NCBI GenBank assembly: GCA_003520365.1
Contig: DOUW01000431.1
Span: forward strand, 1-5,997
DNA length: 5,997 nt
Origin: Massilia sp.
Lineage (GTDB): Bacteria; Pseudomonadota; Gammaproteobacteria; Burkholderiales; Burkholderiaceae_D
Direction of reading: 5' to 3'
A program made the position numbers and the translations under genes. Of this stretch, positions 1 through 5,342 are shown one piece after another. The notes beneath the pieces were generated by a model that saw nothing but the letters and a program-made list of their open reading frames with translations, was not told the origin of the DNA and did no database searches. Numbering within the stretch: position 1 is the stretch's first letter; each line of letters opens with the position of its first letter.

Positions 1-722
1 TGGAAGGCTGCGTGCAGCCGGCGATGGCGCCCAGCATCAATGCCGCCACCGCGCGCGTGCTGGACGCGGTCGGCGTGCAGCTGCTGGTGGCGCCGCAGGC
101 CGGCTGCTGCGGCGCGGTGCGCTACCACATGAACGACCAGGCCGGCGGCCTGGACGACATGCGACGCAACATCGACGCCTGGTGGCCCTACATTGAACAG
201 GTCGAGGCGATCGTGATGACGGCTTCGGGCTGCGGCGTCACGGTCAAGGAGTACGGCCACCTGCTGGCCCACGATCCGCACTATGCGGCCAAGGCGGCGC
301 GCATCTCGCTGCTGACGCGCGACCTGTCCGAGATCCTGCCGCAGTTCGAAGCGCAATTGGCGCTGCAGATGGCGGGGAAGGGCGCCCAGCGCGTGGCCTT
401 CCACCCGCCCTGCACGCTGCAGCACGGCCAGCAGATCCGCGGCAAGGTCGAGGGCGTGCTGCGCGCGGTCGGCGTGGACGTGGTGCTGTGCCTTGATAGC
501 CACCTGTGCTGCGGCTCGGCCGGCACCTATTCCGTGCTACACCCTGAGATCGCGCACGAACTGCGCGACCGCAAGCTGGCGAACCTGGCGGCCACCGGCG
601 CCGGCGAGATCGTCTCGGCCAACATCGGCTGCGTGACGCACCTGCAGTCGGGCACCGCTACCCCGGTGACGCACTGGATCGAGCTGGTCGACAGGATGCT
701 GGCGCCCGTCGCCCCGGGCTAA
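1..722 (+). CDS. glcF: Glycolate oxidase iron-sulfur subunit GlcF (3' part, start outside window)
   Basis: GlcF is the Fe-S subunit of the GlcDEF glycolate oxidase, which oxidises glycolate to glyoxylate and passes electrons to the membrane quinone pool. The window enters mid-gene: in-frame codons begin at base 3 (EGCVQPAMAP...) and run to TAA at 720-722, giving about 239 visible residues. The E. coli protein has about 407, so the N-terminal ferredoxin-type [4Fe-4S] domain is missing from view. What remains is the cysteine-rich (CCG) part of the family: GCV at the left edge, AGCCGAV with Cys codons at 105-110, TASGCG, then HPPCTLQHGQ, DSHLCCGSAGTY (Cys codons at 507-512) and SANIGCVTHL (Cys codon at 630). 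These blocks match what I recall of E. coli GlcF closely, including NIDAWWP and KEYG, which argues against the related LutA-type proteins. The GTG at base 12 is an internal Val, not a start. glcD and glcE would be expected upstream. No strong terminator follows. Confidence 0.93.
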   Translation, partial: EGCVQPAMAPSINAATARVLDAVGVQLLVAPQAGCCGAVRYHMNDQAGGLDDMRRNIDAWWPYIEQVEAIVMTASGCGVTVKEYGHLLAHDPHYAAKAARISLLTRDLSEILPQFEAQLALQMAGKGAQRVAFHPPCTLQHGQQIRGKVEGVLRAVGVDVVLCLDSHLCCGSAGTYSVLHPEIAHELRDRKLANLAATGAGEIVSANIGCVTHLQSGTATPVTHWIELVDRMLAPVAPG

Positions 723-743
723 ACCTTCCTCACGGCATGCCAT

Positions 744-767
744 GGCCGGGCGGTGCGCAGCCCGGCC
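744..767 (+). other. GC-rich hairpin after glcF
   Basis: GGCCGGGC (744-751) and GCCCGGCC (760-767) form a perfect 8-bp stem around an 8-base loop, starting 22 bases after the glcF stop. No T-run follows, so it is not a canonical intrinsic terminator. It could stabilise the 3' end or assist Rho-dependent termination. In GC-rich DNA a chance hairpin of this size is also possible. Confidence 0.4.
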
Positions 768-800
768 GGACGGCTTGCGCGCCTGCACCTGCGCCACCCT

Positions 801-833
801 CTGCCGCATCCTTGCCGCGTCCCTGCCGCATGG
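801..833 (+). repeat. Three imperfect 11-base tandem units
   Basis: Three adjacent units read CTGCCGCATCC (801-811), TTGCCGCGTCC (812-822) and CTGCCGCATGG (823-833). Units 1 and 2 differ at two positions, as do units 1 and 3. They lie in the GC-rich first part of the glcF-receptor gap. An 11-base period is close to one helical turn, so the units could place a repeated protein contact on one face of the DNA. They could equally be slippage debris. No function can be assigned. Confidence 0.5.
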
Positions 834-888
834 TGGCGACGCCACACGTTGTCTGTGGGCTCACCCAACACCAGCCGAATTTCCCCTT

Positions 889-916
889 TTGTTAATAAAT
901 TAACGCCGAATTTAAT
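889..916 (+). promoter_or_regulatory. Candidate distal sigma-70 promoter for the receptor
   Basis: TTGTTA (889-894, 4 of 6 to TTGACA) is separated by 16 bases from TTTAAT (911-916, 5 of 6 to TATAAT). The perfect dyad at 891-904 overlaps the -35 and the spacer, where a repressor would block polymerase. The implied start near 923 would give a 5' leader of about 200 bases. AT-rich DNA offers many chance hexamers, so this is tentative. Confidence 0.3.
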
Positions 917-1040
917 TTGGCTCGTGATACTTCGCGTAATTTCGTTGTGGCAAATACACGACAAAAATCACGGAGATGGACAGTAAATGCCAAAAGTTTC
1001 TGTTTTGACTTTGCAACGCGGTAATGTTGTGCAACAGTAT

Positions 1041-1068
1041 TTAACTGTCCTTGCGTAATCCGTAGCAT
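1041..1068 (+). promoter_or_regulatory. Candidate proximal promoter for the receptor
   Basis: TTAACT (1041-1046, 4 of 6) and TAGCAT (1063-1068, 4 of 6) are 16 bases apart. The implied start near 1075 leaves a leader of about 48 bases before the TTG start codon. The dyad at 1034-1048 overlaps the -35 element. The same hexamer TAGCAT is the candidate -10 of the gene at 4090, which mildly supports it. The sequence does not decide between this and the distal candidate. Confidence 0.3.
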
Positions 1069-1113
1069 GGAGCTGCGCTAGTGAATGGGTTATTAAAAAA
1101 AGTTTAACAAACT

Positions 1114-1125
1114 GGAGTCGTTTTG
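1114..1125 (+). promoter_or_regulatory. Ribosome binding site deciding a TTG start
   Basis: GGAG at 1114-1117 lies five bases before TTG (1123-1125). The frame is closed by TAA at 1105-1107, so no earlier start is possible. The first in-frame ATG, 13 codons downstream, has no such site and would remove the positively charged part of the signal peptide. TTG is therefore the most likely start. Confidence 0.75.
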
Positions 1126-3921
1126 AAGCACAAAAGTACTTTGAGTAAGAGCACCATCGCGATGGCCCTGACGATGGCATTCCCTGCCTTCGCCATTGCG
1201 CAGCAAACGAGCACGCCTGAAGTCAAGATGCAGCGCGTGGAAGTCACCGGTAGTAGCATCAAGCGTACCGAAGCGGAAGCTGCCGGTTCGGTCCAGATCC
1301 TGAACCGCGACGATATCGAAAAGACCGGCGAAGCGACCGCCCTGGGCATCCTGACCTCGACGGCTTCGATCGACACCAGCATCAACTCGTCCAACAGCTC
1401 CTCGGGCAGCTTCGCGACCGGTTCCTCGGGCGTGAGCATGCGCGGCCTGGGCAAGGTTTCGACCCTGGTCCTGGTCAACGGCCGCCGCATCGCGCAGTAC
1501 GGCCTGTCCGACGGCGCCCAGCAGAACTTCACCAACCTCGACGCCATCGCCAGCGATGCGATCGAGCGCATCGAGGTCCTGAAGGACGGCGCATCGGCCA
1601 TCTACGGCTCGGACGCCGTGGCCGGCGTGATCAACATCATCCTGCGCAAGGACTTCCAGGGCGCCAAGATCCGCGGCCAATACAAGGAGCCTCAGCACTT
1701 CAAGGAAGACCGCAGCCGCAACGTATCGGCGATCTTCGGCTTCGGCGACATCGACGAAGACGGCTACAACACCTACATCACCGCCGAAGCCTACAAGCGC
1801 GACGGCTACTCCCAGGCCGACCTGGCGCGCCACTATCCGTCCTGGCACCGCCTGACCCCGGGCCGCTCGACCTACGACGCAAAGAGCGCGTACTCGCCGA
1901 CCGGTAACTACTACCTGAGCAGCACCAACATCGTCGCTGCGCCTGGCTGCGCGCCGGAGGACATCGATCCGGTCGACCGCCTGTGCAAATTCGACACCAA
2001 CCCGTACACCGGCCTGACCACCGACAGCAAGCGCAAGGCAATCGCCAGCAACACCAGCTTCCGTATCGGCAAGGACATCAACGCCAACTTCGAGGTGACC
2101 TACGCCGACGCGACCAACGAATACATCGTGGCGCCGTCGGCCCTGCAGCCGACCTCGAGCTCGAGCATCTGGTATGACGTGCGTGGCGGCAAGATGGTTG
2201 GCCCGTTCAACTATCCGAAACTGCCGGTCGGCCATGCGTCGAACCCGTACAACGTCCCGGTCGAGTTCCGCACCCGCCTGATGGATACCGGCGACGGCTT
2301 CAACTTCAACCGTACCGAGTCGGACCAGTGGCGCGTGATGCTGGCCCTGGACGGCACCATCGGCGACTGGGACTGGAAAGCCGCCGGCGGCTGGATGAAG
2401 TCCTCGGCAGTCAAGGGCACCCGTAACGCCAGCAAGGACGGCTACACCAACGCCATCGTGAACGGCACCTACAAGTTCGGCCAGCAGAACGACTACGCGC
2501 TGCTCGACTCGATGTTCCCGGTCCGTACCACCGAAGGCGCCGCCGACATCAAGTTCTTCGATGCCACCGTTTCGGGCACCCTGATGCAACTGCCGGCCGG
2601 TCCGCTGAACGTCGCATTCGGCACCGACATCCGCAGCAACGGCTACTGGATGAAGAGCTCGGAAAACGTCCTGCGCGGCGAGCTGATCGGCGTGTTCGGC
2701 CTGCAGGTCGACGACCGCGTCAACCAGTACGCCCTGTTCACCGAAGCCAACGTGCCGCTGACCAAGCGCCTGGAAATGTCGGCCGCCGTCCGCGCCGACA
2801 AGAGCGACAACGCCGACGCCCACCTGTCGCCGAAGCTCGGCCTGCGCTACACCGCCACCGACAGCCTGCTGCTGCGCGCCACCGCATCGGGCGGCTTCCG
2901 TGCGCCGAACATCGTCGAATCGGGTAACGGCCTGGGCCGCAGCTCGGTCGCTACCGGCGTCAACGACCCGCGTCGTTGCCCGATCGCGACCCAGCTGAAC
3001 AACCTGGTGCAGAACGCCGCTGGCGTCACCACCGCCGACAAGGCGCAGGCGAACAGCTTCCGCAACTCGGAATGCTCGGCCAACCTGCCAAGCTTCGTGT
3101 CCTCGAACCCGGACCTGAAGCCGGAAACCTCGCGTTCGTTCACTGGCGGTATCGTCTGGGAGCCGATCAAGAACTGGACCACCGCGATCGACTACTACTT
3201 CATCGAGCGCCGTAACGAAATCGGTACCCGTTCGACCGTCGACATCCTGCGCGGCGAAGCCGACCTGCCGGCCGGCCAGCTGGTCCGTATCGACAACAGC
3301 GTCGCCGACAACGAGTTCCTGGCACTGGTCAACAAGTACGCGCCGGGCACCACCATCAACTACGGCGGCGTCGGCCAGCTGGGCATGGTGTACAACCCGT
3401 ACGTCAACAGCGGCCGCACCCGCGTGTCGGGCCTGGACTTCGACGCATCGGGCCGCTTCAAGTACTCGGGCATGGACATCCGCCTGAAGCTGGACGGTAC
3501 CTATGTCCTGAAATACCAGGACTTCAGCGTCACCGACAACGCCTACGGCCCGAACATCGTCGGCACCTGGGACTTCGGCGGCCGCATGGCAGTCAAGGCC
3601 CGCGCCTACGTGAAGAAGGGCGATTTCGACCACGGCATCACCTGGAACTACGCGAGCGGCTACAGCAACAACAGCATCTCGTCGCCGACCTACTGCGTGA
3701 CCCAGAAGGTTGCTCCCGAGTACATGGGCGATTGCGCACGCGTTGGCCGCAACACCACCGTCGACTACTCTCTGGCTTACTCGGGCATCCCGAACGTGAA
3801 GCTGAACCTGTACGTCTACAACCTGTTCAACGAAACCCGTCCGGTCGCATGGCGCGATGGCTGGAACACCACCTCGCCGCAACTGCGTACCCTCGCCGTC
3901 GCAGCAAGCTACACGTTCTGA
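1123..3921 (+). CDS. TonB-dependent outer-membrane receptor (substrate unknown)
   Basis: A 932-residue outer-membrane transporter driven by TonB-ExbBD, with a plug domain inside a 22-strand barrel. A signal peptide spans about residues 1-26 (basic start, hydrophobic core, PAFAIA then QQ). A TonB-box-like RVEVTGS follows at about 38-44. The plug covers about 46-176, with VSMRGLG, VLVNGRR and the family hallmark around 147-176 (IERIEVLKDGAS, IYGSDAVAGVINII). The rest is barrel, with late blocks such as GFRAPN, NPDLKPE, LYVYNLFNE, and a terminal Phe (AASYTF) as the Bam machinery expects. Exactly six cysteines occur, in close pairs (276/288, 619/651, 858/871), probably disulfides in external loops. 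Codons are strongly biased and the gene lacks TTA, CTA and TCA entirely, fitting high expression. The first dozen codons are A-rich, favouring open mRNA at the start. No transport or catabolic partner is adjacent, so the ligand (siderophore, sugar, peptide or other) cannot be inferred. Family call is certain; function beyond uptake is not. Confidence 0.96.
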   Translation: MKHKSTLSKSTIAMALTMAFPAFAIAQQTSTPEVKMQRVEVTGSSIKRTEAEAAGSVQILNRDDIEKTGEATALGILTSTASIDTSINSSNSSSGSFATGSSGVSMRGLGKVSTLVLVNGRRIAQYGLSDGAQQNFTNLDAIASDAIERIEVLKDGASAIYGSDAVAGVINIILRKDFQGAKIRGQYKEPQHFKEDRSRNVSAIFGFGDIDEDGYNTYITAEAYKRDGYSQADLARHYPSWHRLTPGRSTYDAKSAYSPTGNYYLSSTNIVAAPGCAPEDIDPVDRLCKFDTNPYTGLTTDSKRKAIASNTSFRIGKDINANFEVTYADATNEYIVAPSALQPTSSSSIWYDVRGGKMVGPFNYPKLPVGHASNPYNVPVEFRTRLMDTGDGFNFNRTESDQWRVMLALDGTIGDWDWKAAGGWMKSSAVKGTRNASKDGYTNAIVNGTYKFGQQNDYALLDSMFPVRTTEGAADIKFFDATVSGTLMQLPAGPLNVAFGTDIRSNGYWMKSSENVLRGELIGVFGLQVDDRVNQYALFTEANVPLTKRLEMSAAVRADKSDNADAHLSPKLGLRYTATDSLLLRATASGGFRAPNIVESGNGLGRSSVATGVNDPRRCPIATQLNNLVQNAAGVTTADKAQANSFRNSECSANLPSFVSSNPDLKPETSRSFTGGIVWEPIKNWTTAIDYYFIERRNEIGTRSTVDILRGEADLPAGQLVRIDNSVADNEFLALVNKYAPGTTINYGGVGQLGMVYNPYVNSGRTRVSGLDFDASGRFKYSGMDIRLKLDGTYVLKYQDFSVTDNAYGPNIVGTWDFGGRMAVKARAYVKKGDFDHGITWNYASGYSNNSISSPTYCVTQKVAPEYMGDCARVGRNTTVDYSLAYSGIPNVKLNLYVYNLFNETRPVAWRDGWNTTSPQLRTLAVAASYTF

Positions 3922-3935
3922 TCGCTTGAACGCAT

Positions 3936-3953
3936 GAGCCGGGACACCGGCTC
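3936..3953 (+). other. Hairpin between receptor stop and terminator
   Basis: GAGCCGG (3936-3942) pairs perfectly with CCGGCTC (3947-3953) around a GACA tetraloop, 14 bases after the receptor stop. It has no T-run of its own and sits just before the real terminator. It may protect the 3' end of an abundant mRNA from exonucleases. Confidence 0.5.
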
Positions 3954-3964
3954 GCGATAAGCGC

Positions 3965-3995
3965 AAAAGACCAGGCCTCGGCCTGGTCTTTTTTT
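3965..3995 (+). terminator. Strong intrinsic terminator of the receptor gene
   Basis: GACCAGGC (3969-3976) and GCCTGGTC (3981-3988) form a perfect 8-bp stem with a CTCG loop, followed by seven T (3989-3995). Four A precede the stem (3965-3968), so the structure could also work weakly on the opposite strand. It isolates the receptor transcript from the downstream genes. Confidence 0.93.
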
Positions 3996-4049
3996 GTACG
4001 GCGCCCGCGGCGGCGGCACGGCATGCGCGCCACGCCCCGGGCGCCGCCG

Positions 4050-4058
4050 TGATAGCAT
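4050..4058 (+). promoter_or_regulatory. Candidate extended -10 promoter of the 104-residue gene
   Basis: TG-A-TAGCAT (4050-4058) matches the extended -10 pattern TGnTAnnAT, and no good -35 is visible 16-18 bases upstream. A start near 4065 would give a leader of about 25 bases before ATG 4090. The strong terminator directly upstream means this gene needs its own promoter somewhere in 3996-4089. Confidence 0.4.
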
Positions 4059-4089
4059 CCGTCCCATCCGTATTCAGCAAGAGTCAGTC

Positions 4090-4404
4090 ATGAGTTTCGT
4101 ATTCCGCCTCGTGCGCGAAGAGGGCGGTCCCGCCCCTGTCGTCGTGTTCGAGGATTCGACCAGTCCCGGTTTCGTGCCGCTGTGGGAAGAAGTCGGCGTC
4201 TACGACGCGCTGTACAACAGCGACGGCAAGCCGGCGCGCGACGTCTCGCGCAGCATCGCCTACGGCCTGGACCGCGTCAGCGAAGAGGCGGCGCTCGGCC
4301 GCCTGCTGCCGCCCAGCCTGTCGATGGGGGAGGCGATCCGCTTCCTCGAGGACGTGAACCGCGCCTGCGTCATCCACGGCAGCGCGCACATCGAGACGCG
4401 CTGA
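4090..4404 (+). CDS. Conserved-looking 104-residue protein of unknown function
   Basis: I do not recognise this protein. ATG at 4090 is preceded by AAGAG (4079-4083) at a spacing of six bases. The frame is open further left to 3994, but that would start inside the terminator T-run, so 4090 is preferred. The stop is TGA at 4402-4404. The product begins MSFVFRLVREEGG, has no signal peptide or membrane segment, and looks like a small soluble acidic cytoplasmic protein. A beta-type start (FVFRLV, APVVVFED) is followed by probable helices (ARDVSRSIAYGLDRVSEE, SMGEAIRFLEDVNRAC). It has one Cys near the C terminus (RACVIHG) and ends HIETR. Codon use matches its neighbours, which supports a real gene. 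The pentapeptide gene follows 83 bases later on the same strand with no terminator between, so co-transcription is possible. No function can be inferred. Confidence 0.82.
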   Translation: MSFVFRLVREEGGPAPVVVFEDSTSPGFVPLWEEVGVYDALYNSDGKPARDVSRSIAYGLDRVSEEAALGRLLPPSLSMGEAIRFLEDVNRACVIHGSAHIETR

Positions 4405-4440
4405 CTGTAGAGCATCGCTTCAAGCGCCGTATCGCGGGCC

Positions 4441-4460
4441 GGCGCCGGCGTGTATGCTCC
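4441..4460 (+). promoter_or_regulatory. Candidate promoter element of the pentapeptide gene
   Basis: TGTATGCT (4451-4458) gives a -10-like TATGCT (4 of 6) directly after TG. The preceding GGCGCCGGCGTG is 11 of 12 identical to GGCGCCGCCGTG before the candidate promoter of the previous gene, and both end in CC after the hexamer. A perfect 12-base palindrome GCCGGCGCCGGC (4438-4449) overlaps it. No -35 is evident. A start near 4465 would give a short leader of about 23 bases. Confidence 0.28.
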
Positions 4461-4487
4461 AGTTCCGTCTCCACTTCCACTTCGACC

Positions 4488-5180
4488 ATGCCCATGACGC
4501 GACCGACCATCACCCTCACCGGCGAAACGCTGGACCGCGACCGCCTCGAACAGCTGCTGCTGGAAGACGCCAGCCTCGTCTTCGACGATTGCGATTTTTC
4601 CGGCGCCGACCTGTCGCGCCTGAACCTGCAGGAAGCGCAGTTTCGCCACTGCGCGCTGGCCGAGACCTCGTTCTACGCCGCCAACCTGGCGCGCACCCGC
4701 TGGCAGCGCTGCCGCGCCGGCCACGCCGATTTCGAATCATGCGACCTGGTCGACGCGCGCTTCGCCTCCTCGGACCTGAACAACACCTCGTGGCGCCGCG
4801 CCAAGCTGGCCGCGTGCGCCTATCAGGGCTGCAAGCTGACCGGCGCGAACTTCGAAGAGGTGAGCTACCTCGGCCTGTCCTTCGAGGACAGCCTGCTGGT
4901 CGGCGCCGACCTGCGCCGCATGTCCTTCCGCAAGATGACGCTGGTCGGGCTCGACTTCGCCGATGCCGACCTGTCCGGCTGCGACTTTCGCGACGCCGTG
5001 TTCGTGGGCGGCAGCCTGCGCGACGCCCACATCAAGGACACCCGCTTCGACGGCGCCGACCTGCGCGAGGCCGACCTGGGCGGCCTGAGGCTGGTCAATG
5101 CGAAGCTGTTTGCCGGCGCGACCATTTCGCCGCGCCAGGCGGCCGAGCTGGTGCGTGCCATGGGCCTGAACGTCGGTTGA
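4488..5180 (+). CDS. Pentapeptide-repeat protein, uninterrupted Qnr/MfpA-type helix
   Basis: A 230-residue protein made almost wholly of pentapeptide repeats, A(D/N)LXX-like. Counting from ATG 4488, the register holds without a break from about residue 30 to 209, roughly 36 units or nine coils of a right-handed quadrilateral beta-helix. The central position (32, 37, 42 ... 207) is nearly always Leu or Phe, with Trp at 72 and 102, Tyr at 112 and 127, Ile at 182, and Ala only at 77. Clear units include GADLSR, AANLAR, GANFEE, GADLRR and DADLSG. An N-terminal stretch (1-29, ETLDRDRLEQLLLED) and a C-terminal helix (about 213-226, SPRQAAELVRAMGL) probably cap the coil or make dimers. There is no signal peptide, so it should be cytosolic. 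Related folds (Qnr, MfpA, McbG) mimic DNA and bind gyrase, but many family members have no known role, so quinolone protection is only a possibility. ATG 4494 is an alternative start; neither has a visible Shine-Dalgarno. Stop TGA 5178-5180. Confidence 0.92.
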   Translation: MPMTRPTITLTGETLDRDRLEQLLLEDASLVFDDCDFSGADLSRLNLQEAQFRHCALAETSFYAANLARTRWQRCRAGHADFESCDLVDARFASSDLNNTSWRRAKLAACAYQGCKLTGANFEEVSYLGLSFEDSLLVGADLRRMSFRKMTLVGLDFADADLSGCDFRDAVFVGGSLRDAHIKDTRFDGADLREADLGGLRLVNAKLFAGATISPRQAAELVRAMGLNVG

Positions 5181-5200
5181 GCGGCTGCAACAAGCCGTGC

Positions 5201-5216
5201 GGCAATAGTTGTTGCC
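5201..5216 (+). other. Small hairpin after the pentapeptide gene
   Basis: GGCAA (5201-5205) pairs with TTGCC (5212-5216), extendable by one T-G pair, around a short loop. A second weak stem, CGGCT/AGCCG (5182-5186 and 5193-5197), precedes it. Neither has a T-run, so no convincing terminator separates the pentapeptide gene from the following regulatory region. Confidence 0.3.
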
Positions 5217-5221
5217 ATATC

Positions 5222-5252
5222 TGTAAGCAAATGCCAAGCTTGTAAGCGAATG
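5222..5252 (+). promoter_or_regulatory. Two-copy 12-base direct repeat, possible response-regulator site
   Basis: TGTAAGCAAATG (5222-5233) and TGTAAGCGAATG (5241-5252) agree at 11 of 12 positions and are 19 bases apart, about two helical turns. They lie 91-121 bases before the start of the exported Lys/Pro-rich protein, in AT-richer non-coding DNA. Direct repeats on one face of the helix are typical of OmpR-family response-regulator sites. Each copy also resembles the reverse complement of the enterobacterial RstA box as I recall it (TGTAACnAnATGTA), at 9 of 12 fixed positions. The regulator's identity is inference. Confidence 0.5.
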
Positions 5253-5284
5253 TTAAATCGGTCAACAGACTGGAGGGTGGCCCC

Positions 5285-5326
5285 GTTGTCTGTCTAGTGC
5301 ATCGCAATTTGTGCTGACATGACAAC
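5285..5326 (+). promoter_or_regulatory. Long imperfect hairpin in the leader before the last gene
   Basis: GTTGTCTGTC (5285-5294) pairs fully with GACA-GACAAC (5316-5319 and 5321-5326), with one bulged T at 5320. After a bulged T at 5295, AGTGC (5296-5300) can pair with GTGCT (5311-5315), including two G-T wobbles. The stem ends six bases before the AGGAG ribosome binding site (5332-5336). It may be a leader-RNA structure affecting stability or translation, or part of an operator. The transcription start is not known. Confidence 0.4.
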
Positions 5327-5342
5327 CAAATAGGAGCCGCAT

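Larger units (their letters stand above)
870..1122 (+). promoter_or_regulatory. AT-rich regulatory region of the TonB-dependent receptor gene
   Basis: Base composition drops sharply here between two GC-rich genes, and no convincing coding frame crosses it. It contains a perfect dyad GTTAAT-AA-ATTAAC (891-904). Directly after it comes an imperfect dyad GCCGAAT-TTA-ATTTGGC (905-921, 6 of 7 pairs). The motif GCCGAATTT occurs twice, at 874-882 and 905-913, exactly 31 bases apart (about three helical turns). A further dyad ACAGT-ATTTA-ACTGT lies at 1034-1048. Clustered symmetric sites beside promoter-like hexamers suggest repressor or activator control of the receptor, as is usual for TonB-dependent receptors. 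I cannot name the regulator: none of the dyads looks like a Fur box to me. Confidence 0.6.

Noticed and set aside
753..986. A 77-codon + strand open frame in the glcF-receptor gap.
   Set aside because: It has no ribosome binding site and an Arg/His/Pro-rich start, and it runs from GC-rich DNA straight through the dyads and AT-rich promoter region. It has no protein-like features.
1093..4080. A 995-codon open frame on the minus strand covering the whole receptor gene.
   Set aside because: It is exactly codon-for-codon antisense to the receptor. Stops in that frame need TTA, CTA or TCA on the + strand, which the biased receptor gene never uses. Its translation is a repetitive Val/Ala/Asp/Arg-rich string with no domain, so it is a composition artefact.
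3994..4089. Upstream extension of the 104-residue gene to a TTG at 3994.
   Set aside because: The extension would start inside the T-run of the receptor terminator and add an Arg/Gly-rich stretch. ATG 4090 has a usable AAGAG site.
4438..4449. Perfect palindrome GCCGGCGCCGGC as an operator.
   Set aside because: Palindromes of GCC/GGC units are common in DNA this GC-rich. I mention it only as overlapping a promoter candidate.
4182..4487. Upstream extension of the pentapeptide gene.
   Set aside because: It would overlap most of the 104-residue gene in another frame and adds Arg/Gly/Ala-rich shadow sequence. The repeat-protein sequence begins only after ATG 4488.
4260..5237. Several minus-strand open frames over the 104-residue and pentapeptide genes.
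   Set aside because: They are antisense shadows of GC-rich coding DNA, with Arg/Ala/Gly-rich translations, no ribosome sites and no recognisable domains.
5277..5297. A possible six-codon upstream reading frame (GTG to TAG) after GGAGG.
   Set aside because: The ribosome site abuts the GTG, the spacing is too short, and such tiny frames arise easily by chance.
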